Source of the DNA: Erythrobacter sp. AP23
GTDB lineage: Bacteria > Pseudomonadota > Alphaproteobacteria > Sphingomonadales > Sphingomonadaceae
Direction of reading: 5' to 3'
Assembly: GCF_001542855.1 (NCBI RefSeq)
Contig: NZ_LNBY01000004.1
Location: 1 to 64,000, forward strand
DNA length: 64,000 bases
Positions 1 through 10,225 of this stretch are shown piece after piece; the first letter of the stretch is position 1; every line of letters starts with the position of its first letter. The notes under the pieces were generated by a model. It was not told the DNA's origin. It saw nothing but the letters and a program-made list of their open reading frames with translations, and searched no databases. The position numbers were made by a program, and so were the translations under genes.

Positions 1-25
1 CCGCTCCAGCGCTTCCCAACCCTCG

Positions 26-820
26 CTATTTCGGCGGCATCCGGATCGCGCCATCCAGCCGGAACTGGTGGCCGTTGATGTAGCTGTTGCGCGCAATCTC
101 GCAGATCAGCGAGGCGAACTCTTCCGGATGGCCGAGGCGTTTGGGGAAGGGCACGCTGGCGTTGAGCTCGTCCCACATCTGCGGATTGCGATCCTTCATG
201 CCCAACATCAGCGGGGTGGCGAATATGCCGGGCATAACCGAGTTTACGCGGATGCCGATATCCATGAGGTCGCGTGCCATCGGCAGCACGAGGCCGTTCA
301 CGCCCGCCTTGCAGCTGCCGTAGATGACCTGGCCGATCTGCCCGTCCTGCGCCGCGACGCTGGCGGTGAGCGTGATGCAACCGCGTTCGCCATCCTCGTT
401 GAGCGGCTCGCTATTGGCCATGCCCAGCGCCGAATGGCTGGCGATGCGATAGGAGGAGACGAGGATGCCTTCCGCGCCGAAAGCGTAATCCTCGGTCGCG
501 AGCCGTTTGTAGCGCCCGTTTTCCTTGTCCCAGCCCAGCGTCTTGCCCCGGCGGCTGGTCATGGCGCAATGGACCGTGACGCGCTCCTGTCCGTGTGCCG
601 CGCGCGCCTTGTCGAAACCCCCGATCACCGATTGTTCGTCGGTGATGTCGACCCGCGCGAAAGTGCCGCCGATCGCTTTGGCATGCGCTTCGCCCGCCTC
701 TTCGTTGACGTCGAAGATCGTCACCTTGAGCCCTGCGTCCGCCAGCGCCTGTGCGCTCGCCTTGCCCAAACCCGATGCGCCGCCGGTTACGACCGCCGCC
801 ATGCCCTTCGTCAATTGCAC
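26..820 (-). CDS. SDR family oxidoreductase, 3-hydroxyacyl-CoA dehydrogenase type 2-like
   Basis: A complete 264-residue classical short-chain dehydrogenase, expected to be a soluble NAD(P)-dependent oxidoreductase. The cofactor motif TGGASGLG lies at residues 12-19. The catalytic triad is visible as Ser154 (TASVAAQDGQ), Tyr167 and Lys171 (YGSCK). The segment ASVAAQDGQIGQ and the later PGIFATPL resemble the 17-beta-HSD10 / 3-hydroxyacyl-CoA dehydrogenase type 2 branch, which works in beta-oxidation or isoleucine breakdown; the substrate here is inferred only from that likeness. The usual NNAG motif after beta-4 is replaced by HCAM near residue 84, an oddity that could weaken cofactor-loop packing. 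It is transcribed away from the plus-strand gene at 900. Family is certain, exact substrate is not. Confidence 0.85.
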   Translation of the reverse strand: MQLTKGMAAVVTGGASGLGKASAQALADAGLKVTIFDVNEEAGEAHAKAIGGTFARVDITDEQSVIGGFDKARAAHGQERVTVHCAMTSRRGKTLGWDKENGRYKRLATEDYAFGAEGILVSSYRIASHSALGMANSEPLNEDGERGCITLTASVAAQDGQIGQVIYGSCKAGVNGLVLPMARDLMDIGIRVNSVMPGIFATPLMLGMKDRNPQMWDELNASVPFPKRLGHPEEFASLICEIARNSYINGHQFRLDGAIRMPPK

Positions 821-899
821 GAAATGCTCTCCCTCTGTGTTTCTCGCCGCGGCGTGCTATCGCATGCTGTCGGGTATAGGAAGGGGAGCGGGAACCGCC

Positions 900-1463
900 A
901 TGACATCGCTGATTTTCGCCATGGTCGCCAGCTTCCTTGCCGCTACCGGCGCGCGCGACCAGTTGCTAGTTTCGCGGCTGGCAGGCGTGCTGGGCGGATC
1001 GCACGGATTGCTGGCGGTGGCGCTGGCCAGTTCGGCGGCGACGGCAGCGATTGCCGCTTGGTTCGGGGCGCAATTGTCGCAGACGATGTCCGAAAACGCA
1101 TCGACCATGTTCGTGGCTATCGCTTTGCTGCTGGCGGCGTTCGAATGCGCCTGGCCGAACCGCGAGAAGGCGCCGAAAGAGCCCACCCGCTCGCTCGGCG
1201 CGATCGCCATCGTGCTGTTTGCTCGCCAGCTGACCGATGCCTCGCGCTTTCTCGTGGCTGCGTTTGCGGTCGTGTTTGCGTCCTGGCCGTTGGCGGGCCT
1301 CGGTGGAGCGCTGGGGGGCGGCGCTGCCGTATTCGTCGGCTGGGCGATGGCGAACAGGCTGGAGGAACGGCTGCCGCTGCGTGCGATCAGGATCGGCCTT
1401 GCCGTGGTGCTTTTCATACTCGCAATGATCACGGGATTGAGCGCCCGCGGTATAATCGGATAA
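900..1463 (+). CDS. UPF0016 (GDT1/TMEM165)-like membrane protein
   Basis: A 187-residue, almost wholly hydrophobic protein with about six predicted membrane helices arranged as two similar halves. The ATG at 900 is chosen because a purine-rich AAGGGGAGCGGG lies just before it and the first helix begins at once; the reading frame stays open upstream to about 525 but that part looks like the antisense of the dehydrogenase gene. The overall build recalls UPF0016 proteins, cation/proton exchangers with two E-x-G-D-K/R-T/S motifs. Here the first motif is degraded to ATGARDQ and the second to TDASRF, so only the Asp and an Arg are kept. It may therefore be a diverged family member with altered ion binding. 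Family assignment is moderate. Confidence 0.55.
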   Translation: MTSLIFAMVASFLAATGARDQLLVSRLAGVLGGSHGLLAVALASSAATAAIAAWFGAQLSQTMSENASTMFVAIALLLAAFECAWPNREKAPKEPTRSLGAIAIVLFARQLTDASRFLVAAFAVVFASWPLAGLGGALGGGAAVFVGWAMANRLEERLPLRAIRIGLAVVLFILAMITGLSARGIIG

Positions 1464-1482
1464 GGCGATCACAACGACTACC

Positions 1483-1488
1483 TATAAT
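1483..1488 (+). promoter_or_regulatory. candidate -10 element upstream of dps
   Basis: A perfect TATAAT stands 67 bases before the dps start in an otherwise GC-rich region, and a second TATAAT sits at 1451-1456 inside the end of the previous gene. No convincing -35 is spaced correctly, so this is a weak call based on the hexamer alone. Confidence 0.3.
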
Positions 1489-1554
1489 CTAGAAACCCAA
1501 GCGTGAATTGGCCGTTGGTGAGGTGAGTATCCAATCCACGAAGGGGAACACTAC

Positions 1555-2016
1555 ATGGCCGAAGTCGGCGACAATTCGAAAGCAGGTCTCGTCAGCGCGC
1601 TAAATGGAGCGCTGGCGGATACGACCGCACTCTATTTCAAGACCAAGAATTTCCACTGGCACGTGGCGGGGCCGCGCTTTCGCGACCTCCACGTTCTGTT
1701 CGACGAGCAGGCCGCCCAACTTATCGGCACCGTCGACGATCTGGGCGAGCGCGTACGCAAGAACGACGAGTATACGCTCACCTCGATCGGCAGCGTGATG
1801 AAGCACACGCGCATCGACGACCAGGACGACGTCACCCTCACTGCCGATGCGATGGTCAGGGAATTGCGCGACGACAATCGGAAGCTGCACACGCGCCTCG
1901 GCGAAGTGAAGGAAGCGGCGGAAGAAGTCGGCGACAATGCCACCAGCGGTATCGTGGACGACTGGATCGACCAGACCGAGGAGCGCATCTGGTTCCTCAA
2001 CCAGACCAGCAAGTAA
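1555..2016 (+). CDS. dps: Dps-family DNA-binding ferritin-like protein
   Basis: A 153-residue Dps protein: a mini-ferritin that forms a hollow dodecamer, oxidises Fe(II) with hydrogen peroxide, stores the iron and protects DNA in starved or oxidatively stressed cells. The inter-subunit ferroxidase residues of E. coli Dps (His51, His63, Asp67, Asp78, Glu82) are all present at a constant offset of 17, as His34, His46, Asp50, Asp61 and Glu65. The four-helix bundle fills the whole length. There is no Lys/Arg-rich N-terminal tail, so DNA binding may be weak or use another surface. A strong AAGGGGAA lies 7 bases before the ATG. It is followed by a GC-rich hairpin and then the 6-phosphogluconolactonase gene, and is probably its own transcription unit. 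Confidence 0.95.
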   Translation: MAEVGDNSKAGLVSALNGALADTTALYFKTKNFHWHVAGPRFRDLHVLFDEQAAQLIGTVDDLGERVRKNDEYTLTSIGSVMKHTRIDDQDDVTLTADAMVRELRDDNRKLHTRLGEVKEAAEEVGDNATSGIVDDWIDQTEERIWFLNQTSK

Positions 2017-2043
2017 GCGCATAGCTATGCGAAAGCGCCTGCG

Positions 2044-2077
2044 GGCCGCCTTTCCCCTTGGGGACGGGCGGCCTTGG
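2044..2077 (+). terminator. GC-rich hairpin after dps
   Basis: GGCCGCC (2044-2050) pairs with GGCGGCC (2067-2073), with a second inner stem CCCC/GGGG closing a TT loop. The tail TTGGTGT is only weakly T-rich, so termination may be partial. It sits 27 bases past the dps stop and ends 19 bases before the next gene. Confidence 0.45.
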
Positions 2078-2091
2078 TGTATCAGGGACAC

Positions 2092-2712
2092 ATGGAAAAT
2101 GTGACGATCGTCGAGGGTTCCAGCGACGCCGCAATTGCGGACTGGCTGGCGGTGCAACTGGGCAAGGCGCTCGACGGCAGCGATGGTCCGGTCACGATTA
2201 CCGTGCCTGGCGGATCGACTCCGTTCCCGATCATGGACGCCTTGCTCGAGCACGATCTCGACTGGACGCGGCTGGTCGTGTGGCCGGGCGACGATCGCGT
2301 GGTGCCCGAGGATCACCGGGCCTCGAATACCGGCAAGCTGCGCGATCTGTTCGAACCGGCGGGCGCGGAAGTCGTCACTCTGAGCGAGATGGAAGCGGTG
2401 CCGCGTTTCGCGCTCGCCTGGCTGGGTATGGGCGCGGATGGTCATATCGCCTCGCTGTTTGCCAACATCGATCCGCAGGTCGACGAATCGCGCGCCATTC
2501 TGCGCCTGACGCCCGACCCGCTACCGCCCGAGGCGCCCTTCGATCGGATCAGCCTGACGCTGCCGTCGCTTCTGGCGAGCGATCGGATCATGTTCGTCAT
2601 CCGCGGCGAGGAAAAGCGCGCCGTGCTCGACCAGGCAATTGAGGGTGAACACGATCTGCCGGTTGCGCGGCTGCTTCGGGCAGCTACACAACCGGTGACA
2701 TGCTTCACCTGA
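2092..2712 (+). CDS. pgl: 6-phosphogluconolactonase
   Basis: A 206-residue enzyme of the glucosamine-6-phosphate isomerase/6-phosphogluconolactonase family. It hydrolyses 6-phosphogluconolactone in the second step of the oxidative pentose-phosphate or Entner-Doudoroff route in the cytosol. Family signatures are the phosphate-binding VPGGSTP near residue 37, the WPGDDR-VVP-DH motif near residue 63, and LGMGADGHIASLF near residue 108, which holds the catalytic His. The ATG at 2092 follows a CAGGGA; an in-frame TTG at 2074 is an alternative, but it lies in the hairpin tail. The 3' end overlaps the next gene by 13 bases in another frame, implying coupled translation. No zwf or edd lies nearby, so the gene is detached from its pathway partners. 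Confidence 0.9.
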   Translation: MENVTIVEGSSDAAIADWLAVQLGKALDGSDGPVTITVPGGSTPFPIMDALLEHDLDWTRLVVWPGDDRVVPEDHRASNTGKLRDLFEPAGAEVVTLSEMEAVPRFALAWLGMGADGHIASLFANIDPQVDESRAILRLTPDPLPPEAPFDRISLTLPSLLASDRIMFVIRGEEKRAVLDQAIEGEHDLPVARLLRAATQPVTCFT

Positions 2713-3170
2713 TCCCTGCGCCGCTGTATCGGCTGGCCCTCAAGGTCGCTCACACCCTGCGCCACTGCTGGCGGCGAACCACCGGAAGGACCGGGACGGG
2801 CGTGAGCGTGATCGCGCGCGATCTCGACGGAAAGCTGCTGCTTGTACGGCACAGCTATGGCCCGTCGGGGTGGTATTTCCCCGGTGGCGGCGTGGGGCGA
2901 AAGGAGTCGCCCGATCAGGCCGCCCGGCGAGAGCTGCAGGAGGAAACCGGCTGCGCAATCCAGCGAATGGCGATTGTTGGTGTTATCGAGGAGAAGATCT
3001 CGGGAGCTCCCCATACCGCGCATATTTTCGAAGGAGTGGTCGATGCGATGCCCAGGGCCGATGGCCGCGAGGTGATCGAGGCGCGGTTTTTCCCGATACA
3101 CTCGCTGCCCGAACCGCTTGGCCCGCGCACGAGGGCACGGCTGGAATTGTGGCAGTCGGGTAAGAGCTAG
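2700..3170 (+). CDS. Nudix hydrolase
   Basis: A 156-residue Nudix protein, expected to cleave a nucleoside diphosphate linked to another group with the help of Mg2+. The full box G-x5-E-x7-REL-x-EE-x-G runs from Gly63 to Cys85 (REL at 77-79, EE at 81-82). A short basic N-terminal helix of about 30 residues precedes the fold. The start lies inside the end of pgl (13-base overlap), so the two are likely translated together. Its stop codon TAG shares the tetramer CTAG with the stop of the convergent dinB gene. The substrate cannot be named from sequence; the WYFPGGG segment resembles NDP-sugar or housecleaning types. Confidence 0.88.
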   Translation: MLHLIPAPLYRLALKVAHTLRHCWRRTTGRTGTGVSVIARDLDGKLLLVRHSYGPSGWYFPGGGVGRKESPDQAARRELQEETGCAIQRMAIVGVIEEKISGAPHTAHIFEGVVDAMPRADGREVIEARFFPIHSLPEPLGPRTRARLELWQSGKS

Positions 3171-4297
3171 AGCAGGGAAAGCTGCGCGTCGGGGCGCTTC
3201 GCTTCCTCGTCGCCATCGCGTTCCAGTTTCGACAATGTCAGTCCCATCAGTCTGATCGGCATCGGCAGCGGCAATACCTCTTCCAGCAGCGCGCGGCCGA
3301 CAGCGGCGAATTCCTGCTTGTCGGCGATCGGCCGGTCGAGCGTCCTGGCGCGGCTGAAGATCTGGAAATCGGTGTATTTCATCTTCAGCGTCACGGTGCG
3401 GCCCCTGGCTTCTGCGCGCTCGATATAACCCCACACGATGTCGATGATGTCCTCCATCGTCTCGCGCAGTTCGCTGCCCGTCGACAGGTCGCGACTGAAA
3501 GTCCGCTCGCCGCCGACCGACTTGCGGATGCGGCTCGATCGCACGGGCCTCAGATCGATCCCCCGCGCGGCGCGATAGAGGTAGTCGGCAAAGCTGCCGA
3601 AATGCGCACGCAACCATTCGATGTCCTTGGCCGCCAGGTCTCCCCCGGTTTCGATGCCCAGCTTCGCCATCTTTTCCGCACCCTTGGGGCCGACGCCGTG
3701 GAACCGTCGGATCGGCAGGTCCGCCACGAAACGCGCGCCTTCGCCCGGGCGGATAACGCACAGCCCGTCGGGCTTGTTCTGGTCGCTCGCGATTTTGGCG
3801 AGGAATTTGTTGTAGCTCACCCCCGCACTTGCGGAGAGCTTCGTCTTGGCGCGAATTTCCTGGCGGATCAGTTCGGCGATGCGCGTCGCGCTGCCGATAC
3901 CGAGCTTGTCCTCGGTCACGTCGAGATAGGCCTCGTCGAGACTGAGCGGTTCGACGAGATCGGTGTGGTGACGGAAGATCGCGCGGATTTGCTGCGAGAC
4001 TTCGCGATAGACTTCGAAGCGGCTCTTGCAGAAGACCAGGTCGGGGCACAGCCGCTTGGCCGTGACCGACGGCATGGCGCTGCGCACGCCGAACCTGCGT
4101 GCTTCATAGCTTGCGGCTGCGACCACGCCCCGCCCGCTCGATCCGCCCACCGCCACGGGCTTGCCGCGAAGCTGGGGATTGTCGCGCTGTTCGACGCTGG
4201 CGAAAAAGGCATCCATGTCGACGTGGATGATCTTGCGAAGGCCATCCGCTTCCGCAGCGGCCTCTCCCGCATCATCCGTGTCTTTCGCGTCACTCAT
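3167..4297 (-). CDS. dinB: DNA polymerase IV (Y-family translesion polymerase)
   Basis: A 376-residue Y-family polymerase that copies past damaged template bases. The palm motif I-HVDMDAFFASVEQ lies near residue 25 and the SLDEAYLDVT catalytic motif near residue 120, giving the Asp and Asp-Glu metal ligands. SYNKFLAKIASDQNKPDG in the palm, the helix-hairpin-helix thumb (FHGVGPKGAEKMAKLGI) and a little-finger domain follow in the usual order. The ATG at 4297 (MSDAKDT) is preferred: an upstream ATG at 4348 would add a 17-residue stretch with no family counterpart and overlap the divergent exporter. The C-terminus (AQLSLL) resembles the short QLxLF-type clamp-binding peptide found at the end of this family. 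The stop shares CTAG with the Nudix gene. Confidence 0.93.
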   Translation of the reverse strand: MSDAKDTDDAGEAAAEADGLRKIIHVDMDAFFASVEQRDNPQLRGKPVAVGGSSGRGVVAAASYEARRFGVRSAMPSVTAKRLCPDLVFCKSRFEVYREVSQQIRAIFRHHTDLVEPLSLDEAYLDVTEDKLGIGSATRIAELIRQEIRAKTKLSASAGVSYNKFLAKIASDQNKPDGLCVIRPGEGARFVADLPIRRFHGVGPKGAEKMAKLGIETGGDLAAKDIEWLRAHFGSFADYLYRAARGIDLRPVRSSRIRKSVGGERTFSRDLSTGSELRETMEDIIDIVWGYIERAEARGRTVTLKMKYTDFQIFSRARTLDRPIADKQEFAAVGRALLEEVLPLPMPIRLMGLTLSKLERDGDEEAKRPDAQLSLL

Positions 4298-4364
4298 TGC
4301 GACCCCAAGATAGGCGCACGGGTTGCAAAGCGGAACCTTGTGGCGCACCTGCCATTTCGTGCAG

Positions 4365-5630
4365 ATGCGAACCGATCAGCTAGCAAGCGGCGAACGCCCG
4401 TTACCCGACCGGGCCAAACGCCCGATGATCGGCGAGCGCGAACTGATCTGGATGATGGCCCTGCTGATGGCCTGCAATGCCTTCGGCATCGACGCCATCC
4501 TGCCCGCGCTCGACGAACTTGCCGGAAGCCTCGGCGCCGAGGGCAACGACCGGCAGTTCGTGGTGGGTGTCTACCTGCTCGCGGCGGGCGTCGGGACGCT
4601 GATCCCCGGGTCCTTTGCCGACCGATTCGGCAGGCGACCGGTGCTCTTCTCGGCACTCGGGGCATACATCCTGTTGTCGGTGGCCTGTGCCGCCGTCACT
4701 AGCTTTACGCAGCTGATCGTATTGCGCGCGCTGCAGGGCTTTTTCGCGGCGGGCATCATCGCCTTGCCACCGGCGATCATCCGCGACCGCGTGGGCGGCG
4801 ACAAGATGGCCCGGATGATGAGCCTGATCTTCGTGATCTTCCTGCTCGTCCCCGCAGTGGCACCGAGCATAGGGCAAGGAGTCCTGCTGTTGTTCGGCGA
4901 CTGGCGCTGGATCTTCGTCGCCATGGCGCTGCTCGGCGTGGTGATGACGGTCTGGGTCTATGTGCGCCTGCCCGAGACGCTGCACGACGATGATCGCCAG
5001 GAGATCAACATTTCGGTCATCGCCATGAACATGCGCAGCGCGGTCACGCTTCGCTCCACCATCGGCTACACGCTGGCCAGCGCGCTGGTTTTCGGCGGAT
5101 TGTTCGGCTTCATCAATTCGTCGCAGCAGCTGATCGGCGAGGCTTTCGGCGCGGGCGACATGTTCCCGCTGCTCTTCGCCTTCTGCGCAGGATGCATGGC
5201 GCTCGCCAACTGGTCGAACAGCCGCATCGTAGAGCGCTTCGGCGCGCGCCGCGTCAGCCACACCGCGCTGTTCCTGTTCATCGCCATCGCCGCGCTGCAG
5301 CTATGGTTCGCCAGCCAGCCCGACGAAACCTTGTGGACCTTCATCCCGTTGATGGCGGCCAATATGAGCCTGCTGGGCTTTATCGGTGCCAATTTCGGCT
5401 CGATCGCGATGCAACCCTTCCGCCATATCGCGGGGGCCGCCTCGAGCGCGCAGAGCTTCCTGCGCATGACTACCGGCGCGCTGCTGGGTGCGGCTGTGGG
5501 CTACGCCTATGACGGAACTGCCCGCCCGCTGGCCCTGGCATTGCTGGTGACCGCGACGATGAGCCTGATCTTCGTGCTCTATTCCGAGCGCGGCTCACTG
5601 TTCGGCCCGCCGGAACCGGATCTGGACTAG
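4365..5630 (+). CDS. MFS multidrug exporter, Bcr/CflA-like
   Basis: A 421-residue inner-membrane protein with about twelve hydrophobic helices. Between helices 2 and 3 it has the major-facilitator motif A in the form GSFADRFGRRPV, and a second copy-like loop in the C-terminal half (NSRIVERFGARRV). The length, the opening ELIWMMALLMACNAFGIDAILPAL and the Arg-rich helix 4 fit the Bcr/CflA drug:proton antiporter branch, which expels drugs or metabolites; the substrate is unknown. The ATG at 4365 is used; a TTG at 4323 and an ATG at 4425 are in frame. It is divergent from dinB with about 67 bases between starts, and its stop overlaps that of the convergent carboxylase gene at CTAG. Confidence 0.85.
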   Translation: MRTDQLASGERPLPDRAKRPMIGERELIWMMALLMACNAFGIDAILPALDELAGSLGAEGNDRQFVVGVYLLAAGVGTLIPGSFADRFGRRPVLFSALGAYILLSVACAAVTSFTQLIVLRALQGFFAAGIIALPPAIIRDRVGGDKMARMMSLIFVIFLLVPAVAPSIGQGVLLLFGDWRWIFVAMALLGVVMTVWVYVRLPETLHDDDRQEINISVIAMNMRSAVTLRSTIGYTLASALVFGGLFGFINSSQQLIGEAFGAGDMFPLLFAFCAGCMALANWSNSRIVERFGARRVSHTALFLFIAIAALQLWFASQPDETLWTFIPLMAANMSLLGFIGANFGSIAMQPFRHIAGAASSAQSFLRMTTGALLGAAVGYAYDGTARPLALALLVTATMSLIFVLYSERGSLFGPPEPDLD

Positions 5631-7177
5631 GCCTCGGCGCGCAGCGTGCGCCAGGCGAGGTCGGCGAATTCGCACAGCAGGGGCCGTGTGTCGCGCGGGT
5701 CGATGATGTCTTCCACGTTGAAGCGTTCGGCGCTGCGGAAGGGCGAGGTGACCTTGTCCAGCCGGTCGCGGATCGCGGACAGCTCGGCCTCCGGGTCCTC
5801 GGCGGCCTCGAGTTCGGATTTATAGGCGACCTCGAGCCCGCCCGCGATGGGAAGCGAACCCCAGTCGCCCGAAGGCCAGCAATAGCGATACTGGAAGGTC
5901 TCGGCATTGCTCATCGCGCTGCCCGCGATACCGTAGGCGCGGCGCAGCACCACCGATGCCAGCGGCACCGTCGCCTTGTAGATCGCGTTCATCGCCTGCA
6001 CGCCGTAGCGGATGGTGCCCGCCATCTCCGCCTCGCGCCCGATCATGAAGCCGGGGTTGTCGACCAGATGGACGATCGGCAGGCGGAACTGGTCGGCAAG
6101 CTTGACGAAGCGTTCGACCTTTTCGCTAGTCTTGGCCTCCCACGACCCGCCAAGATAGCTAGGGTCGCTCGCCAGGACCGCCACCGGCCAGCCATCCAAT
6201 CGGGCGAGCGCGGTGATGCAGGCGCGGCCCCACATGCGGCCGATTTCGAACACCGTGCCCTGGTCGAAAACCATCTCCATACAGCGGCGCATCGAATAGA
6301 CCTGCTTTTCCTCGCGCGGGACGAGCGAGAGCAGCGCTTCCTCGCGACGGTGGACCGGATCGGTACAGTTGGAGCGGCGCGCGAGCTGACCGACATGCTC
6401 GGGCATGAATGACAGGAAATGCCGCGCGCGGGCGAAAGCCTCGGCCTCGCTGGCGACTTCGTCGTCGACCACGCCGTTGCGCGTGTGGATGCCGCTCCCG
6501 CCCAGGTCTTCCTTGGCTTGGCTGTGGTCGTCGGAGCCCTTGTAGCTTTCGCCCAGTCCATCGACCACGGCGGGTCCGGCGGCGAAGATCTGGCTAAGGC
6601 CCTTGACCATGATCGAATAATGGCTGGCGACCGTGCGGGCTGCACCAAGGCCTGCCGTAGGGCCGAGTGCGAGCGCGACGACCGGCACCGTATCGAGGTT
6701 CTTCACCACGTCCGACCACCCCGGCACGGCAGGGATATAGGTCGCGCCGATCTGTTCGAGCGTCTTCACGCTGCCGCCGCCGCCCGTGCCGTCGATCATG
6801 CGGATGAGCGGGAGTTTCAGCTCATGCGCCATCTTTTCGGCCTGCACCATCTTGCGGCTGATCCCCGCATCGGCCGCGCCGCCGCGAATGGTGAAATCGT
6901 CCGCCGTCGCGACGACGGGGCGGCCATTGACCAGTGCCTTGCCGAACAGGAACGGGGCGGGGAGGACGCCGGTGAGATTGCCGTCTTCGTCATAGGAGCC
7001 GCGCCCGGCGATCTTGCCGATCTCGCGGAACGAGCCGTCATCGACAAGCGCTGCAAGCCGGGCGCGCGCATCCATTTTTCCGCGAGCATGCTGGCGGGCA
7101 ACCTTCTCCTCGCCACCCATTTGTTCGGCCAACGCTTCGCGGTGGCGCAGTTCTTCGAGTTCTCTTTCCCAGCCCAT
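5627..7177 (-). CDS. acyl-CoA carboxylase, carboxyltransferase (beta) subunit
   Basis: A 516-residue carboxyltransferase of the propionyl/methylcrotonyl/acyl-CoA carboxylase type, with two crotonase-like halves. It moves the carboxyl group from carboxybiotin to an acyl-CoA. The N-terminal half has RMIDGTGGGG and the oxyanion region GPTAGLGAARTVASHYSIM; the C-terminal half has VDNPGFMIGREAE and RRAYGIAGSAM, all typical. The partner biotin-carrying subunit is encoded just upstream on the same strand, separated by a palindromic repeat. Which acyl-CoA is used cannot be read from the sequence; odd-chain, branched-chain or acetyl-CoA substrates are all possible. Its stop shares CTAG with the convergent exporter. 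Confidence 0.9.
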   Translation of the reverse strand: MGWERELEELRHREALAEQMGGEEKVARQHARGKMDARARLAALVDDGSFREIGKIAGRGSYDEDGNLTGVLPAPFLFGKALVNGRPVVATADDFTIRGGAADAGISRKMVQAEKMAHELKLPLIRMIDGTGGGGSVKTLEQIGATYIPAVPGWSDVVKNLDTVPVVALALGPTAGLGAARTVASHYSIMVKGLSQIFAAGPAVVDGLGESYKGSDDHSQAKEDLGGSGIHTRNGVVDDEVASEAEAFARARHFLSFMPEHVGQLARRSNCTDPVHRREEALLSLVPREEKQVYSMRRCMEMVFDQGTVFEIGRMWGRACITALARLDGWPVAVLASDPSYLGGSWEAKTSEKVERFVKLADQFRLPIVHLVDNPGFMIGREAEMAGTIRYGVQAMNAIYKATVPLASVVLRRAYGIAGSAMSNAETFQYRYCWPSGDWGSLPIAGGLEVAYKSELEAAEDPEAELSAIRDRLDKVTSPFRSAERFNVEDIIDPRDTRPLLCEFADLAWRTLRAEA

Positions 7178-7193
7178 GCGCGACCAATAACCA

Positions 7194-7298
7194 AGCCGTC
7201 GTCCCAGCGAAAGCTGGGTCCGCTATCAGACTCGCACCTGTGAGGGACCGATCCCGGCTTTGCCCTTCGGTCAGCTCGCGCTTTCGCTGGGATGACGG

Positions 7299-7300
<2 letters not shown>
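7194..7300. repeat. 107-base palindromic intergenic repeat (REP-like)
   Basis: Two 21-base inverted arms (7194-7214 and 7280-7300) match at 20 positions; the shared core of each arm reads CCCAGCGAAAGC. The left arm also forms its own perfect 6-bp hairpin, CCCAGC-GAAA-GCTGGG (7203-7218), closed by a GNRA tetraloop. The element fills the gap between the two carboxylase genes and reaches into the stop codon of the alpha subunit (7299-7301). Its form is that of a mobile palindromic unit or REP-like element. I see no second copy in this window. Confidence 0.75.
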
Positions 7301-9170
<1,870 letters not shown>

Positions 9171-9206
9171 GGATGCGCGCTAGCCGTAGCGTCGTCGCGC
9201 ATCAAG

Positions 9207-10148
9207 CTACCAGCCCGCAACGGGACGGAAATCGTGACGCGACCAGATGATTGGCTCGGCCGGGCCGTCGGGTCGGTTCCAGAGCGCTTCGAAGAAGGCG
9301 GCGGTCATATGGCCAAGTTTCTCCAACCCGTTCACCCGCGTGCGCGTGTCCCATGCAAGCTGCCCGCGGGTGAGCACCTTGCGCCCTATCGCCCCATAGA
9401 TCCGCGCCGCCGCGAGCACCGCCCAGCGCTGACGAAATCGCAGCCGTTTAGCGCCCAGCTTGGCCGCCGCCTCGTGCTTCTCCATCAGCGCAATCAGGCG
9501 CGGCATCAGGCTGGCGAGCTTGAAGCGGTTTTCGGGCAGCGCGTGTTCGCCCTGTTCCCAGCCCATCTCGTCGAGCCAGGTCTTGGGCAGGTAACAACGT
9601 CCCGCCTCGGCATCCTCCACGATATCGCGTGCGATATTGGCAATCTGGAAGGCCAGCCCCAGGTCGCAAGCCCGGTCGAGCGTTTCACCATCGTCGGGAT
9701 GTACGCCCATGATCCGCGCCATCATGATGCCGACCGCGCCCGCGACGTGGTAGCAATAACGCAGCATGTCCTTTTCGGTCTTCGGGCTCCAGCGCGTGGC
9801 GTCGAGCGCGAAGCCGGCGATGACGTCGTTCGCCTCGTCGAGCGTCAGCCCGCATTCGTCGGCGACGAGCCCGAAGGCGTCGAAGGCCGCATCGGCGGTC
9901 GGTTGTTCCTCGAAGGCGCGCTTGGTCAGGACGCGCAGCGCCTGCACCCGGTCCTCGGCATCCTTGGGCGTGCCCTGGTCGCCCAGCGGCCCGCCCTTAT
10001 CTTGATTGTCGGCGATGTCGTCGCAGCGGCGGCACCAGGCATAGAGCAACCAGCTGCGTTCACGCGTCGGCTTGTCGAACAGCTTCGACGCGGCGGCGAA
10101 GCTGTGCGAGCCTTGCTCGATCGATTCGAGCGATTTATCGACCAGCAT
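9207..10148 (-). CDS. crtB: 15-cis-phytoene synthase
   Basis: A 313-residue head-to-head prenyl synthase that joins two geranylgeranyl diphosphates into phytoene, the entry step of carotenoid synthesis at the inner membrane. The first aspartate-rich motif lies in WCRRCDDIADN (residues 38-48) and the second in QIANIARDIVEDAEAGRCYLP, about residues 170-190; both bind the diphosphates through Mg2+. SWLLYAWCRR and the RCYLP segment separate it from squalene synthases, though hopanoid-pathway HpnC/D are the main alternative; the crtI and crtY neighbours settle the role. It follows the LOG-like gene by 77 bases and precedes the carboxylase alpha subunit. No crtE or crtZ is in the window, so precursor supply and ring hydroxylation are encoded elsewhere. 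Confidence 0.93.
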   Translation of the reverse strand: MLVDKSLESIEQGSHSFAAASKLFDKPTRERSWLLYAWCRRCDDIADNQDKGGPLGDQGTPKDAEDRVQALRVLTKRAFEEQPTADAAFDAFGLVADECGLTLDEANDVIAGFALDATRWSPKTEKDMLRYCYHVAGAVGIMMARIMGVHPDDGETLDRACDLGLAFQIANIARDIVEDAEAGRCYLPKTWLDEMGWEQGEHALPENRFKLASLMPRLIALMEKHEAAAKLGAKRLRFRQRWAVLAAARIYGAIGRKVLTRGQLAWDTRTRVNGLEKLGHMTAAFFEALWNRPDGPAEPIIWSRHDFRPVAGW

Positions 10149-10225
10149 CGCCCGGTCCCGGCCGCCGCCGGCCTTGGCCGGGGTGGGCCGCAGGTAACGC
10201 GACGGGACGAGGGGACGGGGTCTGT

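Noticed and set aside
2442-4049. 535-codon minus-strand frame
   Set aside because: It crosses pgl, the Nudix gene and dinB in a non-coding frame and lacks any domain.
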